NCBI RefSeq assembly: GCF_050315115.1
Contig: NZ_JBNPOJ010000011.1
Span: forward strand, 1 to 58,623
Origin: Peptoniphilus_A sp022767005
GTDB lineage: Bacteria > Bacillota > Clostridia > Tissierellales > Peptoniphilaceae
DNA: 58,623 nt
Direction of reading: 5' to 3'
In this document: in pieces, positions 14,801 to 23,375 of the stretch
Layout of the letters: each line of letters begins with the position of its first letter
How positions within the stretch are numbered: position 1 is the first letter of the stretch
Notes under the pieces: model-generated
Database searches by the model: none
What the model was told of the DNA's origin: nothing
The model's input: only the letters and a program-made list of their open reading frames with translations
Position numbers and translations under genes: made by a program

Positions 14801-15262
14801 TTATTTCCCCTCAAACAAATCATTAAATATTTCATCTAGTATCTTTTCTGGCAATTCGTTAAGTTCAGGAGCTAGTTCATCTATTTCCTTTTTAAAAAAG
14901 AAATTTCCATGAACATAACTTTGTCCATTCTTAGTTGCTTTTCTACCCTTGCCAACTACTTTATGTCCTCTTTCAACTAAATGATAGTGTGGAGCAGTTG
15001 AATATATCTCTGTGTGATATACTCCCCTATCCTTTCTCGTCTTGTTAGCTTTCCATCTTCCCCTTAAATGTTGGCTGGCTGTTTTTAACTTTCTATTATA
15101 CCTGCCCTTAGGGTTATAAGGAGTAACCTTCTTTATTCTTTTCTTTAAGTCTTTTGCCGCATTATCGTATTTGTCAATAATGAAGCCTGGAGCTTTTTTC
15201 TCTGCTAGTCTTAACTTTTCAGAAAAATTATCAAAGCCCTTAATTTCTGTTAACTCTGCCAT
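14801..15262 (-). CDS. HK97 gp10-like neck/tail completion protein
   Basis: A 153-residue basic protein. The motif set (RIKKVTPYNPKGRYNRKLK, STAPHYHLVERGHKV, the region around FFFKKEIDELAPEL) fits the HK97 gp10/XkdI family. These proteins join head and tail. It overlaps the head-closure gene upstream by 13 bases and is followed directly by the terminator-like gene. The start has GGTGGTA nearby within the upstream gene. Confidence 0.82.
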   Translation of the reverse strand: MAELTEIKGFDNFSEKLRLAEKKAPGFIIDKYDNAAKDLKKRIKKVTPYNPKGRYNRKLKTASQHLRGRWKANKTRKDRGVYHTEIYSTAPHYHLVERGHKVVGKGRKATKNGQSYVHGNFFFKKEIDELAPELNELPEKILDEIFNDLFEGK

Positions 15263-15600
15263 AATACCACCACTTCCATGTATCTATTTTGGATTTTTGG
15301 GTCAATAAATGGTGCAATGTAAATTATTTCAGCTTTTATGCCATTAAATTCCACATAATCATTTACTTCAATGTCCTTTCTACTCCTCATCTTGAACTTA
15401 TAAGTCATTTCGTGTTCATCTTTTCGATTTTGCAAAAACTCCCTACCAGTTGTGGGAATGAGTTCCACCCAATCAGTACATATAAGCTTAGGCTTTTGGT
15501 CGTATTCTCCAACATCATTAACAGTATCCACAGTTTCAGACCTATCAAAAAATTGTACTTTGACCTTATTTCTCCCTGGATTAAACATTTGCATCACCAT
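15250..15600 (-). CDS. head closure / head-tail adaptor protein
   Basis: A 116-residue beta-barrel-type protein of the SPP1 gp16/HK97 head-closure family: NPGRNKVKVQFFDRSETV, WVELIPTTGREFLQNRK, TYKFKMRSRKDIEVNDYVEFNG and a final strand. It closes the head after DNA packaging. Two ATGs are possible (15600, or 15588 giving MFNPGRN); the latter has GGTGA five bases before it and is slightly favoured by spacing. It overlaps the connector gene by 8 to 20 bases. Confidence 0.82.
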   Translation of the reverse strand: MVMQMFNPGRNKVKVQFFDRSETVDTVNDVGEYDQKPKLICTDWVELIPTTGREFLQNRKDEHEMTYKFKMRSRKDIEVNDYVEFNGIKAEIIYIAPFIDPKIQNRYMEVVVLWQS

Positions 15601-15865
15601 ACTCTAGCTGTGTAATCATACTCCTTACAATGTAATTCATTTCTAAAGGCTGTCCCATCATGTATCTTTCATCATAAAGATTTTGTATAATTACTAATTT
15701 CACTATTTCAGCTCTTGCTCTAAAATGTTCCTTCTCCATTTTTTTCTTATAATCGGTAACACCATCTATGAGATAATCTTCAGCTACCTTAATCAAACTT
15801 TCAAGGTAGCCGTCATCATCATCATAAGTTACTCTAAGATACTTTTTAACATCATCAAGGGTCAT
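15581..15865 (-). CDS. head-tail connector protein (gp6-like)
   Basis: A 94-residue helical protein starting MTLDDVKKYLRVTYDDDDGYLESLI, the usual start of the HK97 gp6/YqbG DNA-packaging connector family. It forms the ring below the portal. The start at 15865 is chosen because AAAGGGGGTACAATT precedes it; the frame extends upstream to 15895 without a better site. It lies 20 bases after the capsid gene, the conserved order. Confidence 0.85.
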   Translation of the reverse strand: MTLDDVKKYLRVTYDDDDGYLESLIKVAEDYLIDGVTDYKKKMEKEHFRARAEIVKLVIIQNLYDERYMMGQPLEMNYIVRSMITQLEYGDANV

Positions 15866-15884
15866 AATTGTACCCCCTTTCAAA

Positions 15885-17012
15885 TTAAGCACCAACAGTT
15901 TCTGGAATTGTAAGATATACTACAGCCTCTTCATCAACAGACTTAACATCAAATCTTTCAATACATCTTAAAAGAGTTGCGTTTTTAGTAAATCCTGCTT
16001 CTGTTGAACGTGCAATTTCAACACCTTTTCTGTCGTAGAAGTTAACAAATTCCTTAACATCTCCAACATAATAAGGATATTTCTTAGTATCCATTGGCAA
16101 TAATTCATCAGTTAATACAATTATTCTTTTTCCTTTAAAAACTTTCTTTGTTGCATCTGTTAAATCAACTGATAAAATAGGTCTCTTGTTGCCATCTTCC
16201 AACTTATCAAGATAATCAAAGCCAGATTGATTAGTGATAATTACAGCATTATTTGCAATATCAGGGTCAAGCTTAGTATTTAAAACTGTAATAATATCTT
16301 TGTAATCCTTGCCCTCAATCTTAGTTTTAGCATTCTTTAAAACCCCTAAAATCTTAGCATTTTCAGTATTAACAGACTTATCTGTAAAATTAGAACCAAC
16401 AATATTAATTAATGGCAATTCTGTATCTTCAAGTAGAGTATTAGACACAGGTATAATATCACCATAGTCCTTTACTGCCCAATCTTGTTGTTTAAAAGTA
16501 ATATCTGTTTGCCCAATTTCTGACAACTCATCAAATTCAATTAACTTACCCTTTTGTTGGTTAGCAACTGGGAACTTTCCAGACATTGTAGTTACGGGCA
16601 CCACATTACATAATTCCTTTAAAGCAACCTTTGCTCTTCTAAGTTCTTTTAGAGTTTTACCTTGTTCTTCAGGAACTAAATAACCGCCCTTTTCTCCAGT
16701 ATGTTCAATTTGTCCAGTAGTAGCTAAATTATAGACTTCCATTTCTTCAGCTGTAACAGATTTTCCCATTACAAGTTTGTTAAATACTTTATTTGCGTCA
16801 ATCTCTTTTTTATTTCCTAGAGCAGTGCCATTATTCACTGTATTTTCTACTTCTTTTTTCTCTACTTCTTCAGCAATTCCAAGTTCTTTTCTCAATTGAT
16901 TTAAAACTTCGATTTTTGCATATGCTTCATCTACTTTCCCTTGTTCTTGTAGGGCTTTCATATCGTTTTTAATAGTTGCTATCTTGTTTTTAATTTCTAC
17001 GCTTTTTAACAT
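15885..17012 (-). CDS. major capsid protein, HK97 type
   Basis: A 375-residue capsid protein. Residues about 1-90 form a Lys/Glu-rich coiled delta domain that the neighbouring protease would remove. The HK97 fold follows, with GGYLVPEEQGKTLKELRRAKVALKELC, the strand region QQDWAVKDYGDIIPVSNTLLED, and ITNQSGFDYLDKLEDGNKRPIL. The C-terminal segment (NATLLRCIERFDVKSVDEEAVVYL) is typical. It is preceded by the ClpP-like protease and followed by connector genes. The start follows AAGAGGT. Confidence 0.95.
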   Translation of the reverse strand: MLKSVEIKNKIATIKNDMKALQEQGKVDEAYAKIEVLNQLRKELGIAEEVEKKEVENTVNNGTALGNKKEIDANKVFNKLVMGKSVTAEEMEVYNLATTGQIEHTGEKGGYLVPEEQGKTLKELRRAKVALKELCNVVPVTTMSGKFPVANQQKGKLIEFDELSEIGQTDITFKQQDWAVKDYGDIIPVSNTLLEDTELPLINIVGSNFTDKSVNTENAKILGVLKNAKTKIEGKDYKDIITVLNTKLDPDIANNAVIITNQSGFDYLDKLEDGNKRPILSVDLTDATKKVFKGKRIIVLTDELLPMDTKKYPYYVGDVKEFVNFYDRKGVEIARSTEAGFTKNATLLRCIERFDVKSVDEEAVVYLTIPETVGA

Positions 17013-17027
17013 TTTTTACCTCTTTTC

Positions 17028-17702
17028 TTAATTTATCGCCATTGCGATTTCAATTTCTTTTTTCTTTCTATCTTCGTCATCTGCATTATTAATTAATTCC
17101 CTTGGAGTATGCTTGTAATTTAAGACCAAAGTTCCAAAGTCATTTTTTACGCTTGTTGCCTCTGTAATTTTTACATTAAAAAACTCACTTGCAGATTTAC
17201 CAGTGAGCCAGGTTTCTTTATTAATTAAATTGTTAATTTCTTCTTCAGTTTTCCCTTCTACCGCCTTTGACATATAAGTTTCTAAAAGTCCCTTTTGAAG
17301 TTCATCTAAAGTATCAGCCCACTTCAATAAATCATCAGCATTGCCAAACACACCAATACTAGGCTTGTGTATCATAAGATAAGCATTAGATGGCATTTCA
17401 ATTTCATCACATCCAAAGGCAACTATTGAAGCTGCACTTGCTGCTAAACCATCTATTATAGCTTTTGTATGTCCGTTAAATCTTTGCAGCATATTGCAAA
17501 TTGCCATTCCTGCAAAAAGATCTCCGCCACCAGATGAAATAATTACTTCTACATTTTTATTTGCATCTTTTAAAAGATTTCTTATATCTTCAGGATAGGT
17601 TTCAATAGTTTCACCCCAAGACCAACCTTTCCAAGCGTCGTCTAATATATCTCCACTGACATATATTGTGGTTTTATCAGCTTTATTTTCTACTTTTATC
17701 AC
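17028..17702 (-). CDS. ClpP-like prohead maturation protease
   Basis: A 224-residue serine protease of the ClpP fold used as prohead protease. The oxyanion region ISSGGGDLFAG (about 55-65), nucleophile Ser89 in GLAASAAS and His112 in LMIHKPS are present; the third residue is probably in the NADD segment. It cleaves the capsid delta domain during head maturation. The start is GTG, overlapping the portal stop as TAGTG with GGTGAGAAA before it, so translation is coupled. Confidence 0.9.
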   Translation of the reverse strand: MIKVENKADKTTIYVSGDILDDAWKGWSWGETIETYPEDIRNLLKDANKNVEVIISSGGGDLFAGMAICNMLQRFNGHTKAIIDGLAASAASIVAFGCDEIEMPSNAYLMIHKPSIGVFGNADDLLKWADTLDELQKGLLETYMSKAVEGKTEEEINNLINKETWLTGKSASEFFNVKITEATSVKNDFGTLVLNYKHTPRELINNADDEDRKKKEIEIAMAIN

Positions 17703-18946
17703 TATTTCTCACCACCCTTCTCATAAGCTTTTCCTATATCATCAATTGGCACATAAGTACCATTAACCATAAGAACATCGCCACCATCAAACTTTGGCAT
17801 TCCAGCATAACTTCTTGCCTCATTTGGTGTATAAATTCCAGTGCTTACATACTTTTGTAAAGCTTCAGCTTGCGATTTTAAATCGCCTCTTAAAATTGTT
17901 GCAACATTAAATTCTGTATGCAACCCCTTTTCTACTTCGTCTTTAAATAATAATTTGTAGTCAAACTCTTCCTCATATTTTTTCAAAATATAAAGCAATG
18001 TATCAATTAAAAAAGTTAAGTTCTGCATTTCTGAATTGCTGTAAGAAGATTTATCATAATTATTTAAGTGATTAGGTTTTAGACCAAAAGCAGCTGCTAT
18101 TTGTAAACTTGTGAATTTTCTAAGTTCAAAAAACTGTGCATCCGTGAGTTTAATATCAAGCGGTATAAGCTTCATTCCCAGAGGAATTGGAACTATATTC
18201 CCATTATCTCTGTCCCTTACAAACTCTGTAATTGTCCTCACAAGCTCTTTCTTTTTTTCCTTGTTAAGTTCTCCAGTATACTCCAATATAGCATTAGCAG
18301 TAAGCCCACGACTGTACAAGTCGTTTAAATACTTCTGTGCCTCTACTGCTCCCTTTATTGTTCCTGCAAGTTCTTCCGCTACTGACTTTCCGACAATACC
18401 ATTTCTACTCAAACCACCCTTTAAATGTATTATTTCTTTGTCTTCAAAAAAGTATTTCCTATTATTTTCTTCATACTCATAGACATAAGTAGCATCGTGC
18501 TTTAAAAGCTTCCCATCATCTACAATTATTTTTACTTTCCTTGGATCTAAAGGATGTAGTGCAACTCTTTTATTGCCCTTAGTTTCTATAAGAGCATAGG
18601 AATTTCCGTAGTGGTTTCTGTTAAACTCCATTAAGGTCTTAAAGTCCGTAGGCGACATATAGGGATTAGGTCTTACTTTTAATAAATAATTTATGTCGCT
18701 ATTTGTAATTTTTATCCCTTCACCGTCTTTTAAATGAATTGATAGTTTACCAATTGATTCACTCAATATTTTTAAACAGATATAATATGTTATTTCTGAC
18801 ATATTGTTTCTAGGTATTTCCCAACCTTTAGGGTCGCTTAAACTTATTACTTCCCAGCTATCATTTTCATTAGACCATGTAAAACTATTTTTTACAGCTT
18901 GACCTATCTTTTTAATTATCCCCATCCTTTTCACCATCTTTCTCAT
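17702..18946 (-). CDS. portal protein, HK97 type
   Basis: A 414-residue portal protein. Family features include the start GIIKKIGQAVKNSF, the segment NRNHYGNSYALIETKGNKRVALHPLDPRKV, and SLQIAAAFGLKPNHLNNYDKSSYSNSEMQ, followed by an acidic C-terminal region. The dodecamer forms the DNA channel at one head vertex. The N-terminus overlaps the terminase end by up to 35 bases. Three Met codons are near the start (18946, 18937, 18925), and the choice between them is open. Confidence 0.92.
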   Translation of the reverse strand: MRKMVKRMGIIKKIGQAVKNSFTWSNENDSWEVISLSDPKGWEIPRNNMSEITYYICLKILSESIGKLSIHLKDGEGIKITNSDINYLLKVRPNPYMSPTDFKTLMEFNRNHYGNSYALIETKGNKRVALHPLDPRKVKIIVDDGKLLKHDATYVYEYEENNRKYFFEDKEIIHLKGGLSRNGIVGKSVAEELAGTIKGAVEAQKYLNDLYSRGLTANAILEYTGELNKEKKKELVRTITEFVRDRDNGNIVPIPLGMKLIPLDIKLTDAQFFELRKFTSLQIAAAFGLKPNHLNNYDKSSYSNSEMQNLTFLIDTLLYILKKYEEEFDYKLLFKDEVEKGLHTEFNVATILRGDLKSQAEALQKYVSTGIYTPNEARSYAGMPKFDGGDVLMVNGTYVPIDDIGKAYEKGGEK

Positions 18947-20660
18947 CTATTTTCATAATCTCTAACCACTCCTCTATATCTTTTTGTGCATCGTATTTTA
19001 TTTCTGAATTATTAGCCATTGCTAATTTCCAAGCATCTATTACAGCATCTACTACGTCAATTCTTGCCGTATTAGTTTCTTTCATGACCTTTATTTCGCC
19101 AAAACTATTTTGTGTAGTTTTAGCATTAGCAAAAGACCATTTTAAAAGCTCGTTCCTTTTATCATATTTAACCTGCAATGCTTGAATCGACAATTGCAAA
19201 TCCACAGTAGCATCATTAAGACTTTTTGCAGATTGAACTATTTCTATTAAATCGCAATTTAAAAAGTCTAAATCAGCCAAAAAGGCATTCGCATTATGTC
19301 CATCATATCCACAAGCAATTATTATGAGGTTGTATTCTTCGATTAATCTTTTTAAATGCTCAATTATATACTTGTAGTCGGTTTTTAGTCCAAATACACC
19401 CTCTGTCAAAGTTAAATAACCTTGTTTTGCCCAAACTCTATAAGGTGCCTCATCTGTCTTCTCATGTTCTTCCAGCCTTAAAATCGGCATAAAAGAATGA
19501 GAATAAATATAAAAATAATCGCCAAACTTAAAGACCAGGGCAATACTTGTCAAGTCGCCACCAGAAGATAAGTCAATCCCAAGGATACACTCTTGACCTT
19601 TAAAATCTTCTAAAGTTAAATCAGATTCGCATTCCTTAAATTTATCTAGGTCGACATAACCTGCACCAGAATACTTAACCCATTTATTTAAAGATTTTGT
19701 CAAAAAGTTAATAAGCTCTTGACCGCCTTTTTCTTTAGCATCTATGGCTTTTTCAGACATAACCTTTACTTTCTCCATATTATAGGAATTGTCCTCATTC
19801 CATAATAGGAGCGGATTTGCCTTTGCCCAGTTCTTGTAGTCCCAGATGTCATCGTCTTTGTCCATTTCAGCAATATAAATAAATTGTGATTCCTTTTCTA
19901 TCACTCCAGATAGAATTTTTTTACAGAACTCATATTGTTCATAACAAAAACTATTAATATTAAACCCTGCTGTCGTTATTGCTAAAGTTAAAGCACTGTC
20001 CACACTTATTTGACCATCTAGCATAAGCTTATACATTTGATTATTAGGATGAGCATGTAGTTCGTCAATTATAGCTAAAATACTGCGGAAGCCATCTGCT
20101 GACTTTGTATCTCTGCCAACAGATTTAATTTCCGTACCCGTAACCTTACTTGTTATTGTTCTCTCATGTCGCCTAATTCTATATAATTCAGCAAGTTCCT
20201 CATCAGCAAGGATGAATTTTTCTACCTCGTCCCAAACAATATTTGCCTGTTCTTGCTTTGTTGCCGCACAATAGATTTTTCCCTTTTTATAATCAGAGAA
20301 TGTAGCACGATTATTTATTTCAGTTCCCGACAAAAAGGATTTTCCATTCTGTCGCCCTACTTGGATATATGCTTCCCTAAATCTTAACTTCTTACTTCGC
20401 TTTTTTCTCCAACCATGCAAAGATCCAATTATAAAGTTTTGGAAGCCCCTTGTTCTTAACTTCTTAGGTTCTGTACCCTCTAAAATCGTAAGCTCATTTG
20501 CAATATCTATCGCTCTTTCAGATAGTTTTACGTCCCAGATAAATTCAAAATCTTTTCTTTTTAAATCATCTAAATGTCTTTTACAACAACTTATTTCTGT
20601 TTGTCCCTTTAAGATTTTACCTTCAGCTACTAATTTTGCATACTCTGTAACTCTATCCAT
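18912..20660 (-). CDS. terL: terminase large subunit
   Basis: A 582-residue packaging motor of the Terminase_1 family. Walker A is GRQNGKS near residues 102-108; Walker B is ILAIIDELH with the Asp-Glu pair near 199-200. The nuclease half starts at LGIDLSSGGDLTSIAL near 360 with its metal-binding Asp. It cuts concatemers and pumps DNA through the portal. The ATG at 20660 is taken; a TTG precedes it. It overlaps the small-subunit gene by eight bases. Confidence 0.95.
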   Translation of the reverse strand: MDRVTEYAKLVAEGKILKGQTEISCCKRHLDDLKRKDFEFIWDVKLSERAIDIANELTILEGTEPKKLRTRGFQNFIIGSLHGWRKKRSKKLRFREAYIQVGRQNGKSFLSGTEINNRATFSDYKKGKIYCAATKQEQANIVWDEVEKFILADEELAELYRIRRHERTITSKVTGTEIKSVGRDTKSADGFRSILAIIDELHAHPNNQMYKLMLDGQISVDSALTLAITTAGFNINSFCYEQYEFCKKILSGVIEKESQFIYIAEMDKDDDIWDYKNWAKANPLLLWNEDNSYNMEKVKVMSEKAIDAKEKGGQELINFLTKSLNKWVKYSGAGYVDLDKFKECESDLTLEDFKGQECILGIDLSSGGDLTSIALVFKFGDYFYIYSHSFMPILRLEEHEKTDEAPYRVWAKQGYLTLTEGVFGLKTDYKYIIEHLKRLIEEYNLIIIACGYDGHNANAFLADLDFLNCDLIEIVQSAKSLNDATVDLQLSIQALQVKYDKRNELLKWSFANAKTTQNSFGEIKVMKETNTARIDVVDAVIDAWKLAMANNSEIKYDAQKDIEEWLEIMKIDEKDGEKDGDN

Positions 20661-21123
20661 CAATGTATCTCAAATATTTATTAGTTCTGCTTTCTTCTTT
20701 TTTAGGGACAATTAATTTTAATCTGTCAGTTGTTGCAAGCCCAAGCTTTGAAGAGCAGGACATTATTTGTTTTATAACCTTATCTTGTGCATTTATCAGT
20801 GGAGATATTTTATAATCTTCAGTAACATATCTATAAGGCTGCTCCATTTTCTCTATCTCTTGCGTAATTTCCAAATACTGTGAATAGGCATTTGAATATA
20901 TAACAAGAATTGACAAGTCAAGATTATCTAGTATTCCAATCTTTTTAGCTTCCTCAACTACTCTACTAAATTCAATTTTTGCAGTTTCTTGAAGATAAGC
21001 AGGTGCTTTTAAATTTTTATTGTCTATCTTTATTTTTTCTTCCTGCTCTTGTCTCTCTTTAATATTCTCTTTTCCAATCTTCCCAGTTGCTGTTTCCATT
21101 GTCTTTCTTGGTCTCGCCATTCT
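20653..21123 (-). CDS. terS: terminase small subunit, P27 family
   Basis: A 156-residue P27-type small terminase, which recognises phage DNA and recruits the large subunit. Typical segments are MARPRKTMETATG, LKAPAYLQETAKIEFSRVVEEAKKIGIL, DLSILVIYSNAYSQYLE and the closing SKLGLATTDRLKLIVP. The start at 21123 follows AAGGTGATGATAG; an upstream frame start at 21138 lies in the ribosome site. P27 TerS with Terminase_1 TerL and HK97 head genes usually marks cohesive-end packaging, and an HNH nuclease is present upstream as expected. Confidence 0.9.
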   Translation of the reverse strand, partial: RMARPRKTMETATGKIGKENIKERQEQEEKIKIDNKNLKAPAYLQETAKIEFSRVVEEAKKIGILDNLDLSILVIYSNAYSQYLEITQEIEKMEQPYRYVTEDYKISPLINAQDKVIKQIMSCSSKLGLATTDRLKLIVPKKEESRTNKYLRYIDG

Positions 21124-21157
21124 ATCATCACCTTTCACAAGATTAACTCACGATTAT

Positions 21158-21934
21158 TTACAAACCTTTAACTATCTCTTCTTCCCTTTCTGATAACTCC
21201 CATACAATTTCATCTTCAAGTCTTTTAGAAACAGCTAAACTTTCTAAAAAATTAGCTTTTTCATCACTTATTAAATATCCCGATCCAAAGAGTTGTTTTT
21301 TATGTTTTTTCTGAGCATCCAATCTTCTTATAAAAAATAACTCTTCATTCTTGAAGTTTAATTCAATACCCCAATCAATATATTTGCATAGAAGGGCAGC
21401 ACTAATTACATTTTTAGGATATACGTATTTAAACGATGGCTTTTTATTTTCAGTTTGTATCTTTTCAACCATTTTTTTTATTTTAGGTATTAATCTGATT
21501 CTATACTTGTCTAAATTAGTTACAAAAGATGTTGGAATTTTAGCTTTGTTATTATATTTGATATTAGCATTTGCAACTATATAGCAAACACATTTATCAT
21601 CTTTTCCTGAAAATAATGTCAAATGTGGAGCAAATAAAAAGAACTTAATATTGTTTTCACAATAAAAGTTCTTAATTTTACTAAGTATTGAAAAGGGAGG
21701 GTTATCTATAACTATTTTATCCCCTCTATAATCAAAATTCTTATAATCTCCACCTGGATAAAAAGGTCTTACTATTTTCTTTTCATCAATTTCATATTCT
21801 TTAACTACCCAATCTTTTATAATTTTATAAACTTCAGGAGGAGTATAACAATCATCTGTAGTTTTTTTAGTCTTAAACTTTTCTACAAATCCCCCATAAT
21901 TTTCAAATTTTTCTTTGCTTATACTACTAATCAA
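21158..21934 (-). CDS. DNA adenine methylase-like protein
   Basis: A 258-residue protein with the catalytic motif IV of N6-adenine methylases, Asp77-Asn-Pro-Pro-Phe81 (IVIDNPPFS). An N-terminal TPPEVYKIIKDWVV segment is often seen in such phage enzymes that act on whole loci. I see no canonical AdoMet-binding D-x-F-x-G-x-G motif I; FYPGGDYKNFDY is the only near candidate. It may be an inactive or unusual relative. It starts with TTG (GGGGG seven bases before it) and lies between the HNH gene and terminase. It may protect phage DNA from host restriction. Confidence 0.65.
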   Translation of the reverse strand: MISSISKEKFENYGGFVEKFKTKKTTDDCYTPPEVYKIIKDWVVKEYEIDEKKIVRPFYPGGDYKNFDYRGDKIVIDNPPFSILSKIKNFYCENNIKFFLFAPHLTLFSGKDDKCVCYIVANANIKYNNKAKIPTSFVTNLDKYRIRLIPKIKKMVEKIQTENKKPSFKYVYPKNVISAALLCKYIDWGIELNFKNEELFFIRRLDAQKKHKKQLFGSGYLISDEKANFLESLAVSKRLEDEIVWELSEREEEIVKGL

Positions 21935-22040
21935 AACTTAACCCCCACATGCCTAGTCCTAGAAACAAAAGATACTATTCTTTCAATTTCAAAACTCAAA
22001 ACCTCTTTATTTTATCATTATCTAACACTAAAATCATCAA

Positions 22041-22064
22041 AAAAAGCACCTTTTAATAGGTGCT
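22041..22064 (-). terminator. terminator after the HNH gene
   Basis: AGCACCT (22045-22051) pairs with AGGTGCT (22058-22064); on the minus strand it is followed by seven T residues. It separates the HNH gene from the terminase/head operon. Confidence 0.75.
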
Positions 22065-22099
22065 GAAATTTTTCTGAAATTTTCATTTTTGGCATTTTC

Positions 22100-22118
22100 C
22101 CGCCGAAATAAACGGCGG
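22100..22118. repeat. GC-rich inverted repeat
   Basis: CCGCCG and CGGCGG around a seven-base AT loop in the 213-base gap between the methylase-like and HNH genes. It is unusual in base composition for this DNA. It could be a terminator stem without a U tract or a protein site. Confidence 0.4.
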
Positions 22119-22147
22119 CTGGTCATTTACACTTCGCTAAAAACATT

Positions 22148-22558
22148 CTAACCTACCCCCATGCCATTTTTATTTAACTTTAATAGAAATGCCTGTGTCT
22201 TAAGTTTGCTCTCGGGATTCTTATTATATAGGCTGTGTATCTCTTGATGGCTTTTATCTGTCAGCCAAAAAAGATTATCAACATCATAAGCCTTTGAAAT
22301 ATCATCAGACACTTCAACGATATGATGAGCCAGCCTACCTTGAACTATTCTTCCCGTCTTGTAATAGTGCCACAGATCTATACCGCAAGCTCTCGACCTA
22401 CAAATATTCTTAACCTTTGCCCACCTGCTATCAGTGTAAACATTGTGATTTTCACGCTTATACTTATCATAAGACTTGTGATATTTACTAGCACATTCTT
22501 TGCACATTTTATCAGTGATAGGAATTGCTTTCCCACACTTACATAATTTTTTTAACAT
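22148..22558 (-). CDS. HNH endonuclease of the packaging module
   Basis: A 136-residue nuclease. Four cysteines (6, 8, 19, 22; CKCGK and MCKEC) form a zinc site. The HNH core follows: HHIVEV (His78-His79), Asn95 in DVDNLFWL and His104/His108 in SHQEIH. Phage HNH proteins next to terminase are needed for cos cleavage in related phages, where TerL, TerS, portal and HNH work together. Its own terminator lies downstream, so it is probably expressed separately from the head operon. The start follows GGGGTGGGAAG. Confidence 0.9.
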   Translation of the reverse strand: MLKKLCKCGKAIPITDKMCKECASKYHKSYDKYKRENHNVYTDSRWAKVKNICRSRACGIDLWHYYKTGRIVQGRLAHHIVEVSDDISKAYDVDNLFWLTDKSHQEIHSLYNKNPESKLKTQAFLLKLNKNGMGVG

Positions 22559-22637
22559 ACTCGCTTCCCACCCCTAGCCTAATCAAGTGTATGTAGTTAC
22601 CCAACACATAGTCTCGTAAGATCTACATGCTAACCTT

Positions 22638-22723
22638 AGAAAGATAAGAATGAAATATAGTAAATGGTAATCTTTTGTTCGTGCAATTATAAATAATAAG
22701 GAGGTGATTACTTATCTTTCTAT
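22638..22723. repeat. 12-bp inverted repeat around a ribosome-site-like sequence
   Basis: TAGAAAGATAAG (22638-22649) is the exact reverse complement of CTTATCTTTCTA (22712-22723). Just before the right arm, on the plus strand, stands AAGGAGGTGAT (22699-22709), but no ATG follows and the frame closes after 16 codons. The 205-base gap holds no gene I can support. Confidence 0.5.
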
Positions 22724-22747
22724 CTCCACTTTAAACTATATCACAAC

Positions 22748-22758
22748 TTGACGGTCAA
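22748..22758. promoter_or_regulatory. TTGACGGTCAA palindrome, possible operator
   Basis: A perfect 5-1-5 palindrome, 6 bases downstream of the 61-residue phage gene and upstream of the HNH/late genes. A binding site of the phage late regulator (gene 22946-23365) is one possible reading. Confidence 0.3.
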
Positions 22759-22763
22759 AAAGG

Positions 22764-22949
22764 TCACATCTTTTTACACTGCCTTTCAAGCTCTTCCAAA
22801 AGAGCATCGGGGTCTAAATCAGTAATAGAACTAAAATAATCAGACCTAATAAATCTCCTTACCTCTGCCCTTGTCTTAGGATAGTTTAAATAATCGTAGA
22901 CTGCCCTTTTAATAATTGCAGAAACTAATAAGTCTGGATACTCAATCAT
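22764..22949 (-). CDS. small phage protein of unknown function
   Basis: Sixty-one residues, MIEYPDLLVSAIIKRAVYDY then LNYPKTRAEVRRFIRSDYF and a helical end. Overlaps the late-regulator gene by four bases (ATGA), so the two are translated together. The RRFIRSDYF segment recurs in small proteins found at this site in Firmicutes phages; their role is unknown. No catalytic motif is visible. Confidence 0.65.
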   Translation of the reverse strand: MIEYPDLLVSAIIKRAVYDYLNYPKTRAEVRRFIRSDYFSSITDLDPDALLEELERQCKKM

Positions 22950-23365
22950 TTAAACACCTCAGGATTCTTAGCCTTAAACTCCAAGAGAGCATTACCATGC
23001 GCATTTTTGATATAGCTATAATTGTAATTATATCTAGCAGCAATCTCTCTCAACCTCATATCCCTTAAATAACGGCTGACTAAAATAAGCCTATAAAGAG
23101 GATTTTCCATTCTATCAATCTGAGAAATTATCCTTTGCTTTAAAACAATTAGCTCATCAACCTTGTCAGTCACTTCTTTTTGTAAGTCCACATACCTATC
23201 CATCCAGTCAGAAAAATCGAGACCTGCAGAACTTTGAACCTTGTCCTTAACCTCCAAGCTTCCAATACTCATAGCACGAGCCCTCAAATCTTCCAATAAT
23301 TTAATTTTGCTGTCTATCTCATTATCAATATGTCTAACCTGCAATAAGTAGTCTTTTGGTCTCAT
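22946..23365 (-). CDS. late transcription regulator (DUF1492/ArpU-like)
   Basis: A 139-residue helical protein. The C-terminal part (about 95-139) has a sigma-70 region 4-like helix-turn-helix: LVSRYLRDMRLREIAARYNYNYSYIKNAHGNALLEF. The N-terminal half is a coiled region. Proteins of this form (DUF1492, ArpU-like) are the last genes of phage early operons and turn on late genes. Its place just before the late region agrees. The palindrome and intergenic region downstream are possible targets. Confidence 0.75.
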   Translation of the reverse strand: MRPKDYLLQVRHIDNEIDSKIKLLEDLRARAMSIGSLEVKDKVQSSAGLDFSDWMDRYVDLQKEVTDKVDELIVLKQRIISQIDRMENPLYRLILVSRYLRDMRLREIAARYNYNYSYIKNAHGNALLEFKAKNPEVFK

Positions 23366-23375
23366 CTTCCAACTC

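Noticed and set aside
22699..22748. Small peptide gene behind AAGGAGGTGAT on the plus strand
   Set aside because: No ATG, GTG at spacing or TTG opens a useful frame; the longest is 16 codons. Kept only as a structural observation.
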